Source of the DNA: Chromatiaceae bacterium
GTDB lineage: Bacteria > Pseudomonadota > Gammaproteobacteria > Chromatiales > Chromatiaceae
Direction of reading: 5' to 3'
DNA: 64,000 nucleotides
NCBI GenBank assembly: GCA_024639005.1
Contig: JAHEJD010000002.1
Coordinates: 1-64,000 of the forward strand
How positions within the stretch are numbered: position 1 is the first letter of the stretch; every line of letters starts with the position of its first letter. A model generated the notes under the pieces. The model was not told where the DNA came from, ran no database searches, and saw only the letters and a list, made by a program, of their open reading frames with translations. This document shows positions 1 to 9,014 of the stretch, one piece after another. The position numbers were made by a program, and so were the translations under genes.

Positions 1-28
1 CTTTTGGCGGACCAGCTTCGGGCCAGGT

Positions 29-112
29 GGGCTCGGCCTTTCCTGTCTTCGGTCTGTTCATTTAGTGGCCGCCGCGTGCGTTATGAGCACCACTCTCATG
101 TACCTCCGACCC
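29..112. repeat. Diverged ~85-bp direct repeat, copy 1 (before rhodanese gene)
   Basis: This stretch matches 886-970 at about 80 % identity by eye, with one gap. The best conserved parts are the start (GGGCTCGGCCTT), GGTCTGTTC and the tail CACTCTCATG. A small hairpin, GTGC (76-79) with GCAC (87-90), lies at the position where the other copy has a different but also self-complementary hairpin. No long reading frame is shared between the copies. The two copies bracket the rhodanese-like gene. The origin is unknown. Confidence 0.6.
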
Positions 113-185
113 CCACTCCCGCATAAGATGGCACCATGATCTGACGGAAAGCGGCCACGACTGAGCGCCGCCAGCAAGCGAGCAA

Positions 186-845
186 ATGATCATGCAAGAG
201 GGTACCGCACTACTTTTAGCGCTAGTCCTGTCTGCAACACCGGCGAGTGCGGTCGATAAATCGCAGGTGAAAGAGAAATGGCACACACCATTCCATCTCT
301 ATCTGACCGCGCAAGAGGCCTACGCGATGAAGACGGCCGATCCTGAGGGATGGCTCCTAGTCGACATAAGAACCCCCCAGGAGTTGCGCTATACAGGTGT
401 CGCCGACCAGGTGGATGCGAATATTCCATATCGCGTCGATTCGACAGAATGGCGGGAAAAGTCAGATGGCATTCACGGTACATTCCGCAGGCCGCTTAAC
501 GCCGACTTCGAGGCGGCAGTCGGGAATGTATTGCATGCGATGGGCCTCACCAAATCGAGCCCAGTGATCATCATGTGCACATCCAGCAGTCGGGCACCGC
601 ATGCCGCACGTGCATTGCACGATGCCGGATTTGCCCAAGTCTACACGCAGGTGGAGGGCTTCGAGGGTATCAAGGCCAAGTCGGGCGAACACAAGGGAAA
701 GCGCGTCGTCGCCGGCTGGAAAAACGAGGGCTTGCCGTGGAGCTACCACTTGCAGGCGTCGAAGATGTATTTCAACTTCGACCCGAAACGAGTGGTCGAG
801 GGCGCGTCGCCCGCGGGCTCGCGCGTTAGATCGGTGCGAGAGTAA
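186..845 (+). CDS. Secreted rhodanese-like domain protein
   Basis: This is a single-domain rhodanese-like protein of 219 residues, probably exported. Residues 1-22 form a hydrophobic signal peptide ending ATPASA, although its start region has no basic residue; an in-frame stop at 162-164 rules out a longer N-terminus. The rhodanese fold runs from about residue 37 to 175. It has the WLLVDIRT strand near residue 56 and an active loop, CTSSSR, beginning at Cys131 and keeping the C-x4-R spacing. Known family members transfer sulfane sulphur or bind thiols, and the intact Cys131 suggests activity. The substrate is unknown. Two diverged repeat copies flank the gene, which suggests it may have moved as a unit. 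ATG 192 is an alternative start. Confidence 0.8.
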   Translation: MIMQEGTALLLALVLSATPASAVDKSQVKEKWHTPFHLYLTAQEAYAMKTADPEGWLLVDIRTPQELRYTGVADQVDANIPYRVDSTEWREKSDGIHGTFRRPLNADFEAAVGNVLHAMGLTKSSPVIIMCTSSSRAPHAARALHDAGFAQVYTQVEGFEGIKAKSGEHKGKRVVAGWKNEGLPWSYHLQASKMYFNFDPKRVVEGASPAGSRVRSVRE

Positions 846-885
846 AGGAATAGCTTGCCTAAGCTGAGCAGGTCAGAGAGCACAT

Positions 886-970
886 GGGCTCGGCCTTCGA
901 CCTCTTTGGTCTGTTCTTCTTGTGGCCACCGCGTGTGGTTTGAGAACCACTCTCATGTTCCTTCCGACCC
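886..970. repeat. Diverged ~85-bp direct repeat, copy 2 (after rhodanese gene)
   Basis: This is the second copy of the repeat at 29-112. It contains a perfect hairpin, GTGGTT (935-940) TGAG AACCAC (945-950). In copy 1 the same place forms a shorter stem from different bases, so the pairing seems kept while the sequence changes. It starts 40 bases after the rhodanese stop codon. Confidence 0.6.
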
Positions 971-1012
971 ATGACCAGGACCCCCCGCCGCCGAGGCGCC
1001 GGTTGTTCATAA

Positions 1013-1028
1013 TCAGCCTACGGGCTGA
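1013..1028 (-). terminator. Short hairpin just after the beta-helix gene
   Basis: TCAGCC (1013-1018) pairs with GGCTGA (1023-1028) around a four-base loop. It lies directly after the stop codon of the minus-strand gene ending at 1030. There is no run of T after it on the minus strand, so it is at best a weak terminator. Confidence 0.3.
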
Positions 1029-1029
1029 G

Positions 1030-2421
1030 TCAGATTTCGTCGACGTTGGTATCGATCTCGTCGATCGTCGAACCGCGTATCTTCAAGGTTCCCGGTCCGT
1101 CAATCGTTTCATCATCGTCGTCGACAAGGAAACTTTCGACTTTCAAGTCGTTTCCGATGATCCTCGAGCCTTTCACTTCAGCTTCAAGTTTACCCTCTCC
1201 CAGTTGAACGATCTCCACGCCACTGCTGTCATTGTCGATGGCAGTCACAGAGCGCAGTTCGGCGAACATGTCACCATCACCGGTTTCTTCCAACTCGATG
1301 CCGTCGTTATTCAGTGTTTCGGTCACTTTCACTGAACGAAGATCGGCAACGATGTCACCTTTGCCTTCTTCAGAGGCCTTAATGGCCTCGTCGCTGTTCA
1401 TGTCGCCGACGATCTTGGCAAGGTCGAGCTCGATGTCGCCATCACCCGCCTCGTCGAAGTCGAAGCCCTCGTCGAGATTTTCCATAAGCTTGACATTCTT
1501 GGCGTTGACCCAAATCGAGCCAGCGCCACCTTCATCGATGTCGATGCCGTCATCGAGGTCGAGAACCAATTCTCCATCGTCATCCTCTACGCAGGTCGGA
1601 TCATCAGGGGATTCCAGGTCGGTGATTGGTGCGCAATAGCCTCCGTTGTCGTTGAACGCGACGTTCCGCAACGACACTTTGACATCGCCGTCGCCGTTCT
1701 CGTCGAATTCCGCGCCGTCGGCGCCGACACCGATGAATTCGGAGTTGGTGATCTTCGCCGTGATGCCGCCGCCGTCCCGCTCGTCGACACGCGCGCCATC
1801 GGCATCGAATACGCCGTACCCGACGCCGTCGATCGAGACATTCTTCAATTCTAGATGAACCGAAGCGGGTGTGCCCTCACCGTCACCCTCGGCGCCCGAG
1901 CCGCAGTCGTCGCCAAGACTGCAGTCAGAGACATGAATGCCGTGGTACGCGACGTCAGCGATTGAGACGTTGGTCAATTGGACCTTGACGGTATCGGTAC
2001 GTTTTTCGTCTGCGCCGAAAATGTCTACGAAGATACCCTTGCCCTTGCCAGTGCTCTGCATATCCACGGAAAAGCCGCCAATGCCGACGATATTCAGGTT
2101 TTTGACCGTCAGGTCGGCCCCCTCGATTATCGCGAGGACCGTGAAGTCGCCGTTTGGGAAAATGGTTGCACCGCCACCGATAATCTTTAGGGGTGTGGTT
2201 CCCGTGTATTCGAGTGTGCTTGCAGTCGCGATCGCTCCGACGGAACTCTTGATGACGATCTTGTCTGCGCCGCTGCTAAGCGCTGCTCGCAGCGAGCCGT
2301 CTCCTTGGTCGTCACCGTTAGTGACCAACGCGGTCGCGGCAAAAGCCGATGATGATACTAATAAAAAAAAGCCCGAAATCGCGGCCGCAACCCGCGCCGC
2401 GATCGGTCGTTTTTTGAACAT
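1030..2421 (-). CDS. Exported acidic repeat protein with parallel beta-helix character
   Basis: I do not recognise this 463-residue protein. Residues 1-29 are a clear signal peptide with basic start, hydrophobic core and the end SSSAFA. The rest is very acidic. From about residue 230 to 430 it consists of about six tandem units of 26-29 residues of the pattern G-[IF]-x-[IFL]-[DE]-E-x-G-x-G-D-[IV]-x5-L-x2-V-x4-N. Units begin at GAEFDENGDGD, GIDIDEGGAG, GFDFDEAGDGD, IKASEEGKGD, GIELEETGDGD and GVEIVQLGEG. Alternating hydrophobic strands and Asn/Asp/Gly turns fit a right-handed parallel beta-helix, and the Asp-rich turns could bind calcium. An earlier section has Cys pairs (DCSLGDDC, YCAP...TCVED). 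There is no C-terminal sorting signal or beta-barrel. Function unknown; an extracellular or periplasmic binding or structural role is an inference. Confidence 0.75.
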   Translation of the reverse strand: MFKKRPIAARVAAAISGFFLLVSSSAFAATALVTNGDDQGDGSLRAALSSGADKIVIKSSVGAIATASTLEYTGTTPLKIIGGGATIFPNGDFTVLAIIEGADLTVKNLNIVGIGGFSVDMQSTGKGKGIFVDIFGADEKRTDTVKVQLTNVSIADVAYHGIHVSDCSLGDDCGSGAEGDGEGTPASVHLELKNVSIDGVGYGVFDADGARVDERDGGGITAKITNSEFIGVGADGAEFDENGDGDVKVSLRNVAFNDNGGYCAPITDLESPDDPTCVEDDDGELVLDLDDGIDIDEGGAGSIWVNAKNVKLMENLDEGFDFDEAGDGDIELDLAKIVGDMNSDEAIKASEEGKGDIVADLRSVKVTETLNNDGIELEETGDGDMFAELRSVTAIDNDSSGVEIVQLGEGKLEAEVKGSRIIGNDLKVESFLVDDDDETIDGPGTLKIRGSTIDEIDTNVDEI

Positions 2422-2556
2422 CGTTCTCGGACCCCAGTTTGGTTTGATGGCTCTTCTCGCCCTTTCAGGCTAAAGGTAGTCTCACAGTAAACCATGACAG
2501 TTACATGACAAGCGCCGATAGCGGTTCGTTTAATTCGCTTTTTTTGGCGCTTTTTT

Positions 2557-2588
2557 GGGTCTGACCCTTACGCATCGGGGTCTGACCC
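2557..2588. repeat. Pair of GGGGTCTGACCC palindromes
   Basis: GGGTCTGACCC (2557-2567) and GGGGTCTGACCC (2577-2588) lie 20 bases apart, immediately after the P-type ATPase stop codon. The same palindrome recurs at 5419-5432 and 8337-8370, always between or at the ends of genes. It resembles the short palindromic extragenic repeats that RAYT-type transposases spread, but no such gene is present here. Confidence 0.65.
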
Positions 2589-2595
2589 GTTGTCC

Positions 2596-5301
2596 TCACA
2601 GCAAGCCCTTGCGCCCGCCACGCCAGCGCAGCACTGCCTTCTCCAGTTCCACCAGCCCGAACAGCGCCAGGCCGAACGCCAGGATACGTGCCCAGGCGGC
2701 GGCGTCGATGGCGGCGGTGCCGAAGAAGGACTGCATCAGCGGCAGGTAGGTGAACAGCAGCTGAAACCCCACCACCAGCACGATGGCGACCAACACATAG
2801 CGGTTACCCAGCAGGCCGGCGCGATTGAGCACCGGCGCGGTGAGAAAGCGGGCATTGAGCAAGTAGAAGACCTCGGCGATGACCAGCGCATTGACCGCCA
2901 CGGTACGGGCCTCCTCGAGCCCGGTGCCCTGCGCGCGTTCCCACAGGAACAGCCCGAAGGTGCCCGTTACCATCAGTACTGACACGAAGATGATGCGCCA
3001 GGTCATGAAGCCGGTCAGCAACGGCTCGCTGGGTGGCCGCGGGCGACGCCGCATCAGATCGGCCTCGCCGGCCTCGAAGGCCAGCGACAGCGCCAGTGTG
3101 ACGGCGGTGATCATGTTGACCCACAGGATCTGCGCCGCGGTGACCGGCAGCATGCGGCCCATGGCCACGGCCGCCAGGATGGTCAGCGCCTCGCCGCCGT
3201 TGGTGGGCAGGATGAACAGGATGGATTTCTTGATGTTGTCGTAGACGGTGCGCCCTTCGCGGATCGCGTGGGTGATGGAGGCGAAGTTGTCGTCCGCGAG
3301 CACCATCTCGGCTGCCTCTTTGGCGGCCTCGGTGCCCTTCAGACCCATGGCCACACCCACCCCGGCGCGTTTCAGGGCCGGCGCGTCGTTGACGCCGTCG
3401 CCAGTCATGCTGACCACCTGGTCGCGGGCCTGCAGCGCACGCACCAGGCGCAGCTTGTGCTCCGGGCTGGCGCGGGCGAACACGTCCACGTCCAGCGCAC
3501 GCGCCTCCAGCGCCGCGTCGTTCAGTCGGTCGAGGTCCGCACCGGTCAGCACTTGACGACCGTCACCTATCCCCATCTGGGTGGCGATGGCCGTGGCGGT
3601 GGTGGCATGATCCCCGGTAATCATCTTCACGCCGATGCCGGCCGAGCGGCAGTGCGCGACCGCCTCGATGGCCTCGTTGCGCGGCGGGTCGATGATGCCC
3701 ACCAGGCCGAGCATCGCCAGCTCCCCGGCCACGTCGTCGAACCGCAGCGCCTCCTGCTCTGGCCGAGCCGGGTGGACCGCGATCGCCAGTGCCCGCTGAC
3801 CGCGTCGCCCGATCTCCTCCACCTCGGCCAGCCAGTAGTCGAGTTCGAACGGGGTATCGCCGGTCTCGGTGCGCTGATGGCTGCAACGGCTGAACACCAC
3901 CTCGGGTGCACCCTTGACATAGATGCTGCGCTGGCCGGCATGGTCATGGTGCAGCGTGGCCATGAAGCGGTGCTCGGACTCGAACGGGATGATGTCGTCG
4001 CGGGGCAGCTCCTCGACCAGGAGCTCCGGGTCGAGCCCGGCCTTGCGACCGAGCACCAACAGCGCACCCTCCATGGGATCGCCCTCCACCCGCCACTGGC
4101 CATTGTGCGCCACCAGCCGGGCGTCGTTGCACAGCACGCTGGCCAGGCACAGCTCCTGCAGGACCGGATGGTCGCCCGGCGCCTCGTCGCGGCCATCGCT
4201 ACTGAAACCACCGTGTGGGTCGTAGCCGACACCGCTGACGGTATAGAGCCGGTGGCGGGTGGCCACCGCCTGAACGGTCATCTCGTTGCGGGTCAGGGTG
4301 CCGGTCTTGTCCGAGCAAATCACCGTCACCGAGCCCAGCGTCTCCACCGCGGGCAGCCGGCGGATGATGGCGTTGCGTGCCGCCATGCGCTGCACGCCGA
4401 TGGCCAGGGTGATGGTGATGATGGCCGGCAGGCCCTCCGGGATGGCTGCCACCGCCAGACCCACGCCGGCGAGGAACATCTCGCTGAGCGGATAGTCGTG
4501 CACCAGGATGCCGAATATCGCGGTGAAGACGGCCAGCGCCAGGATGGCGGCGGTCAGGCCGCGGGCGAAGCGCGCCATCTGCCGCGTCAATGGCGTCTCC
4601 ATGGTCTGCACCTCGGCGAGCATGGCGCTGATGCGGCCGATCTCGGTGCTGTCGCCGGTGGCCGTCACCACACCGGTGGCCTGGCCGTAGGTCACCAGCG
4701 TGCCGGAGTAGCCCATATTGCGCCGGTCGCCCAGCGGCGCCTCCTCGCGCACCCTCTCGACGTGCTTGGTCGAGGGCACGGATTCCCCGGTGAGTATGGC
4801 CTCGTCGATGCGCAGCTCGCGAATCGTTGCCAGGCGCAGGTCGGCGGGGACCCGGTCACCGGACTGCAGGAACACCAGGTCGCCGGGCACCAGTTGTTCG
4901 GCCGGTACCGTGCGGCGGTGGCCGTCACGGATCACCGTGGCCTGCAGCGACAGCAGGTTGCGCACCGCCTCCAACGCCTTCTCTGCCTTGCCCTCCTGGA
5001 TGAAACCGATGATGCTGTTGATCAGCACCACGCCGAAGATCACCCCGGCATCGACGAAGTGGCCGAGCAAGACGGTGACCACGCCGGCGGCCAGCAGGAT
5101 GTAGATCAACAGGTTGTCGAACTGGGTGAGAAAACGCGCCAGCGCGCTGCGCGGCTTGGGCGGCGTGAGGCGGTTGACGCCGTAGCGCTCCAGGCGCTGT
5201 CGCGCGACGGCGTCGGTCAGGCCGCCACTGCCGACGGCCAGGCGCTGCATGGCCTCGTCGCTGGTCAGGTGGTGCCAAGTTGGGGCGCTCTGTTCGGTCA
5301 T
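2596..5301 (-). CDS. Cation-transporting P-type ATPase (P2 type, Ca2+-ATPase-like)
   Basis: This 901-residue inner-membrane pump has all P-type ATPase landmarks: a cation-ATPase N-terminal domain (residues 1-70), TGES in the actuator domain near residue 172, PEGL in a membrane helix, the phosphorylation motif DKTGTLT near residue 330, KGAPE in the nucleotide domain, and [11 protein letters not shown] in the hinge. Six C-terminal helices follow. The arrangement is that of P2 pumps, the PMR1/SERCA and Na/K group. The sixth-helix motif reads [15 protein letters not shown] rather than the NLxTDGxPA of calcium pumps, so the transported ion cannot be assigned. It is a single gene, bordered on both sides by GGGGTCTGACCC palindromes. 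Confidence 0.93.
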   Translation of the reverse strand: MTEQSAPTWHHLTSDEAMQRLAVGSGGLTDAVARQRLERYGVNRLTPPKPRSALARFLTQFDNLLIYILLAAGVVTVLLGHFVDAGVIFGVVLINSIIGFIQEGKAEKALEAVRNLLSLQATVIRDGHRRTVPAEQLVPGDLVFLQSGDRVPADLRLATIRELRIDEAILTGESVPSTKHVERVREEAPLGDRRNMGYSGTLVTYGQATGVVTATGDSTEIGRISAMLAEVQTMETPLTRQMARFARGLTAAILALAVFTAIFGILVHDYPLSEMFLAGVGLAVAAIPEGLPAIITITLAIGVQRMAARNAIIRRLPAVETLGSVTVICSDKTGTLTRNEMTVQAVATRHRLYTVSGVGYDPHGGFSSDGRDEAPGDHPVLQELCLASVLCNDARLVAHNGQWRVEGDPMEGALLVLGRKAGLDPELLVEELPRDDIIPFESEHRFMATLHHDHAGQRSIYVKGAPEVVFSRCSHQRTETGDTPFELDYWLAEVEEIGRRGQRALAIAVHPARPEQEALRFDDVAGELAMLGLVGIIDPPRNEAIEAVAHCRSAGIGVKMITGDHATTATAIATQMGIGDGRQVLTGADLDRLNDAALEARALDVDVFARASPEHKLRLVRALQARDQVVSMTGDGVNDAPALKRAGVGVAMGLKGTEAAKEAAEMVLADDNFASITHAIREGRTVYDNIKKSILFILPTNGGEALTILAAVAMGRMLPVTAAQILWVNMITAVTLALSLAFEAGEADLMRRRPRPPSEPLLTGFMTWRIIFVSVLMVTGTFGLFLWERAQGTGLEEARTVAVNALVIAEVFYLLNARFLTAPVLNRAGLLGNRYVLVAIVLVVGFQLLFTYLPLMQSFFGTAAIDAAAWARILAFGLALFGLVELEKAVLRWRGGRKGLL

Positions 5302-5418
5302 TGTGACTCCTTCGCAGGGACGGCCGTGAGATGGGACCCTCGTCGGTTCGGATTGGTCGAACCTTAAGAGGTGACGGCGGCGCTGGCCAGTCAGAACACG
5401 CCGCTGCCGCGGTCCGTC

Positions 5419-5432
5419 GGGGTCTGACCCCC
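5419..5432. repeat. GGGGTCTGACCCCC palindrome
   Basis: This is a single copy of the palindrome also found at 2557-2588 and 8337-8370. It lies in the gap between the divergent ATPase and tldD-like genes. Confidence 0.6.
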
Positions 5433-5511
5433 TTCAAAAGCGCGTCGGGGTAAACTCGGGAGCCGTTCGCGCCCGCGGACTGACAACAGCCGGGAGGCGC
5501 CCTGATCCGTC

Positions 5512-6957
5512 ATGGAAGCCCTACTAGAACAGACCGCAAGGCGCTTTGCAGATCAGGTCTCGGCCGTGGACTTCTGGTCGCTACGCCTGGTCAGCGAGCG
5601 CAAGGAATCGCTGGCGGTGCGCCAGGATGTCGTTCAACCGCCTGACACCCTGGTCAACCGAGGCGCCTTCATCACGGTCTTCCAGGACGGCGGGGCGGGA
5701 TACGCCGCTACCAGTGATCTCAGCCCGTCCGGACTGTATGGCGCGCTCAAGCGCGCCCGCGAATGGGCGATACTGACCGCCCCTTGGAACCTGCTGGGCA
5801 CCGAGGACCATCCGCGCAGCGCCCGGACCGGCGGCTACGAGACGCCGGTGACCGAGCCCTGGGAGGGGCTGTCGATCGCGGAGAAAATCGACTTGCTCCA
5901 GACAGCGAGCCGTTCCTTGAAGATCGACAATCGCATCGTGGACTGGTGGGCCTGGCTGGTCTACCGACGGATCGACACCCTGCTCGTCAGCGGCGACGGG
6001 GCGCGGGTCGAGCAGCGCTTCCACATCATCGACCCCGGGCTGAAGGCGGTGGCCAACCTGGGGTCTAAGACTCAGGTCCGCACCGGCGGCGCGGCGCGCG
6101 GGGCGCTCCAGGGTGGGCTGGAGAGGCTCGAGCACCTGGGATTCTCCGCTCAGGGGCCGAGAGTCGCAGCGGAGGCCTTGGCGCTGCTGGAGGCCCCGGA
6201 GTGCCCACAGGGCAGGATGGACCTGCTGCTCATGCCCAGTCAGATGGCGCTGCAGATCCACGAAAGCATCGGCCATCCGCTCGAGCTCGACCGCATCCTG
6301 GGCGATGAACGCAACTACGCCGGGACGAGCTTCGTGACCCCGGACATGTTCGGTCACTATCGCTACGGGTCGACGCTACTGAACGTGACCTTCGATCCCA
6401 GTTGTGACGGCGAGGCGGCGCGCTACGCCTTCGATGACGAAGGGACCCCGGCCGAGCGTGTCCACCTGATCCGCGACGGCCTGCTGCAGCGGCCACTCGG
6501 GGGTGCCAGCTCCCAGGCCCGCGCCGGACTCATCGGGACGGCGAACGCGCGCGCCTGCGACTGGGATCGCCCGCCGATCGACCGCATGGCGAACCTCAAC
6601 ATCGAACCCGGCCAGGGTAGCCTCGCGGAACTCGTATCCGGCATCGAGCGCGGGGTGCTCATGGATACCAACCGTTCCTGGTCGATCGACGACAGCCGCA
6701 ACAAGTTCCAGTTCGGTTGCGAGCTGGGCCGACTGATCGAGGACGGCGAGGTCAAAGGGGTGGTGCGCAATCCCAATTACCGCGGCATCTCGGCGACCTT
6801 CTGGCGCAGTCTCAGTGCGGTCGGTGGACGGGCGAGCTTCGAGGTCCACGGTGTCACGAATTGCGGCAAGGGTGAACCCAACCAGATGATTCACGTCGGT
6901 CACGCCTCCCCTCCCTGCGTATTCCGCGCGGTCGAGGTCTTCGGAGGGGGCGCCTGA
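5512..6957 (+). CDS. tldD: TldD family metallopeptidase subunit
   Basis: This is the catalytic subunit of a TldD/TldE-type zinc protease. At 481 residues it is as long as E. coli TldD. The metal-binding motif HESIGH runs from residue 250 to 255, and a late conserved NCGKGEPNQ segment supplies the additional cysteine region seen in the family. In E. coli the TldD-TldE heterodimer degrades unfolded peptides and helps mature microcin B17 and CcdA turnover. The stop overlaps the next start by one base (TGATG), so the two partners are translationally coupled. No peptide natural-product gene lies nearby, so general proteolysis is the simplest reading. Confidence 0.9.
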   Translation: MEALLEQTARRFADQVSAVDFWSLRLVSERKESLAVRQDVVQPPDTLVNRGAFITVFQDGGAGYAATSDLSPSGLYGALKRAREWAILTAPWNLLGTEDHPRSARTGGYETPVTEPWEGLSIAEKIDLLQTASRSLKIDNRIVDWWAWLVYRRIDTLLVSGDGARVEQRFHIIDPGLKAVANLGSKTQVRTGGAARGALQGGLERLEHLGFSAQGPRVAAEALALLEAPECPQGRMDLLLMPSQMALQIHESIGHPLELDRILGDERNYAGTSFVTPDMFGHYRYGSTLLNVTFDPSCDGEAARYAFDDEGTPAERVHLIRDGLLQRPLGGASSQARAGLIGTANARACDWDRPPIDRMANLNIEPGQGSLAELVSGIERGVLMDTNRSWSIDDSRNKFQFGCELGRLIEDGEVKGVVRNPNYRGISATFWRSLSAVGGRASFEVHGVTNCGKGEPNQMIHVGHASPPCVFRAVEVFGGGA

Positions 6958-8273
6958 TGCAGGACTATTTCTTCACCCTGGCCGATGCGTTGCAGGCCAA
7001 GCTGCAGGGTGCCGAGACGCTGCTGCTGTCGTTCGATGGTGAGGATTCCGACTTCATACGGTTCAACCACGGACAGGTACGCCAGGCCGGCGGCGTCGCG
7101 CGGCGCAGTCTCGCCGTCGACCTGATCGAGGCGGAGCGACATGCCGCGGGCCGGGCCCAGCTCGCCGGCGGCCTCGCGCAGGATCTGCCCCCGCTGCTTG
7201 ATCTGCTCAATGATCTGCGTAGGCAGCGGACGCATCTGCCTGCCGACCCCTACCTCAATTTCGACACCGATGGCCCGTCCGGCGAGATCCGCGTGGCGTC
7301 CGAGCTCCCAACGCGCAGCCAGGCCCTGGAGGCCATCATGGGCGCCTCCCAGAGGCTCGATCTGGTGGGGATCTGGGCTGCCGGGGCCATCTACAAAGGG
7401 TTCGCAAGCTCGCTGGGACAGCGCAACTGGCACGCCTGCGAGAGCTTCAACTTCGACTGGAGCTGTTACCACGCCGGCGACAAGGCGGTGAAGGCCAATT
7501 ACGCCGGACTGCGCTGGGATCCCGCACAGCTGCAGATCCGCATGCAGGACGCACGGGCGGATCTCGAGATCATGCAGCGGCCGCCCAAGACCATCGCGCC
7601 CGGTCGATACCGGGTCTACCTCGCCCCGCGCGCGTTGCAGGAGGTGTTGGCGATGATGGCCTGGGGAGGCTTTGGGCTGAAGAGCCACCGCACGGGTCAA
7701 AGCCCGTTGATCCTTATGCAGACCGAGGGGCAGCGCCTGGACCCGGCGGTGGACCTCAGCGAGCACCACGGCCGCGGTCTCGAACCGCCGTTCACGCCCG
7801 AGGGCTTCACCAAGCCCGAGCGTGTCAGCCTGATTGCCAACGGCGCCTACCGGGACACGCTCGTCGGCGCGCGCAGCGCCCGCGAGTACGATGCGCGTGT
7901 CAATGCTGCGGGCGAGTGGCCGGCCTCGCTCGACATGCAGCCCGGCAGCCTCGGCGCGGGCGACGTGCTCGATGCCCTGGATACCGGTCTGTATGTCAAC
8001 AGTCTGTGGTACCTGAATTTCTCCGACCGCAATCAGGCCCGTATCACGGGAATGACCCGTTTCGCCTGCTTCTGGGTCGAGGGTGGCGAGATCCGCGCGC
8101 CGGTCGACGTCATGCGTTTCGACGATTCCGTTTTCCGGATGCTGGGCGAGAATCTGCTCGGCCTGACCCGCGAGCGGGAGTTGCTGCTCGATCCGGGCAC
8201 CTACGGCGGACGCTCGAGCAATAGCGTCGAGTTGCCCGGTGCGCTGATCGAGGGCCTCGCCTTCACGCTCTAG
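6957..8273 (+). CDS. TldE/PmbA family protein, partner of TldD
   Basis: This is a 438-residue member of the PmbA/TldE family and lacks the HExxxH zinc motif, as expected for the non-catalytic half of the heterodimer. Family sequence is clearest in the C-terminal half, around GLYVNSLWYLNF and the closing region that ends GRSSNSVELPGALIEG. The ATG shares its first base with the tldD stop, so one mRNA should make both subunits. The N-terminal half is divergent from E. coli PmbA, so it may be a paralogue of the classical pair rather than its orthologue. Confidence 0.85.
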   Translation: MQDYFFTLADALQAKLQGAETLLLSFDGEDSDFIRFNHGQVRQAGGVARRSLAVDLIEAERHAAGRAQLAGGLAQDLPPLLDLLNDLRRQRTHLPADPYLNFDTDGPSGEIRVASELPTRSQALEAIMGASQRLDLVGIWAAGAIYKGFASSLGQRNWHACESFNFDWSCYHAGDKAVKANYAGLRWDPAQLQIRMQDARADLEIMQRPPKTIAPGRYRVYLAPRALQEVLAMMAWGGFGLKSHRTGQSPLILMQTEGQRLDPAVDLSEHHGRGLEPPFTPEGFTKPERVSLIANGAYRDTLVGARSAREYDARVNAAGEWPASLDMQPGSLGAGDVLDALDTGLYVNSLWYLNFSDRNQARITGMTRFACFWVEGGEIRAPVDVMRFDDSVFRMLGENLLGLTRERELLLDPGTYGGRSSNSVELPGALIEGLAFTL

Positions 8274-8336
8274 ACGCGGGATCCTGGAAATTTCACCTAC
8301 GAAGTGGGTTCACCAAACGGGGGCGCGCCGCCAACC

Positions 8337-8370
8337 GGGGTCAGACCCCTACAAACCGGGGTCGGACCCC
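8337..8370. repeat. Pair of GGGGTCNGACCCC palindromes overlapping a gene end
   Basis: GGGGTCAGACCCC (8337-8349) and GGGGTCGGACCCC (8358-8370) lie between convergent tldE and DUF2953 genes. The second copy lies inside the last codons of the minus-strand gene and encodes its final GSDPGL tail, and that gene's stop codon starts at the edge of the first copy. Confidence 0.65.
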
Positions 8371-9005
8371 TGGTACCCAGCTTTGTTTGGCGCCCGGGAT
8401 CGCTGCATCATCAGCCGCATGGCCCTGAATACCGGCGGCGAGAACAGGAAGCCGATCATGAGCGCGATCAGCCTAAGCGGTACGAACTGCACGCTCGCAC
8501 AGCTGTACCCCTGAAAGCGGGGACCGGCGAAGTCCGGAGTCACCTCGATGGCGACATTTGACCCCTTGCCGAGGGTGCGCCTGCCGAACAGGACCCGCAG
8601 CGGCGCCAGCACAGCGGCGAGGCGCCCGGTATCCGCCGGGTCTTCCATGCCGATGACGAGTTCGACGCGCAGACGGCGCGGCCGCAGTGCGCGCAGCAGG
8701 TCGCGCAGCAAAAGGACCAACCCCCGCAGCAGTCCGCGGGTGCACAGGACCGCGTGCACATCGCGACGTCGCCGCAACGCGCCTCTGGCGCCCGACACGA
8801 TCAGCGCGCGCCTCTTGCGGCGTTTCGACGGGCGCGCCGCCTTCCTGCGGCCCGGGCGCAGGCGCACGCGCATGAGGCCAAACATCCAGTAAACGATGAC
8901 ACGACCCCGCCACACATCGTCCTTTCTGAGCGCGTACACGAGGTTGACGGGCACGGCCAGCAGCAAGACCGTCAGGGCCAGTACCGCGCCGATGAAAACC
9001 AACAT
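8349..9005 (-). CDS. DUF2953 (YtfI-like) protein
   Basis: This is a 218-residue basic protein with an N-terminal membrane segment (residues 2-25) and a second hydrophobic stretch late in the sequence (residues ~180-198). Between them lies a KRRKRR-rich linker followed by the DUF2953 core (VELVIGMEDPADTG, then LFGRRTLGKGSNVAIEVTP). The family is best known from Bacillus YtfI. As in Bacillus, its neighbour is a YtfJ/GerW-like gene, here nine bases upstream, so the pair forms an operon. Biochemical role unknown. The last dozen residues are encoded partly by a palindromic repeat and are probably not native. Confidence 0.75.
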   Translation of the reverse strand: MLVFIGAVLALTVLLLAVPVNLVYALRKDDVWRGRVIVYWMFGLMRVRLRPGRRKAARPSKRRKRRALIVSGARGALRRRRDVHAVLCTRGLLRGLVLLLRDLLRALRPRRLRVELVIGMEDPADTGRLAAVLAPLRVLFGRRTLGKGSNVAIEVTPDFAGPRFQGYSCASVQFVPLRLIALMIGFLFSPPVFRAMRLMMQRSRAPNKAGYQGSDPGL

Positions 9006-9014
9006 CCCGGACCG

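Noticed and set aside
3268-5367. Open frame of 699 codons on the plus strand, opposite the P-type ATPase
   Set aside because: It mirrors the ATPase codons, is very rich in His, Arg and Gln, and has no domain. High GC sequence produces such antisense frames.
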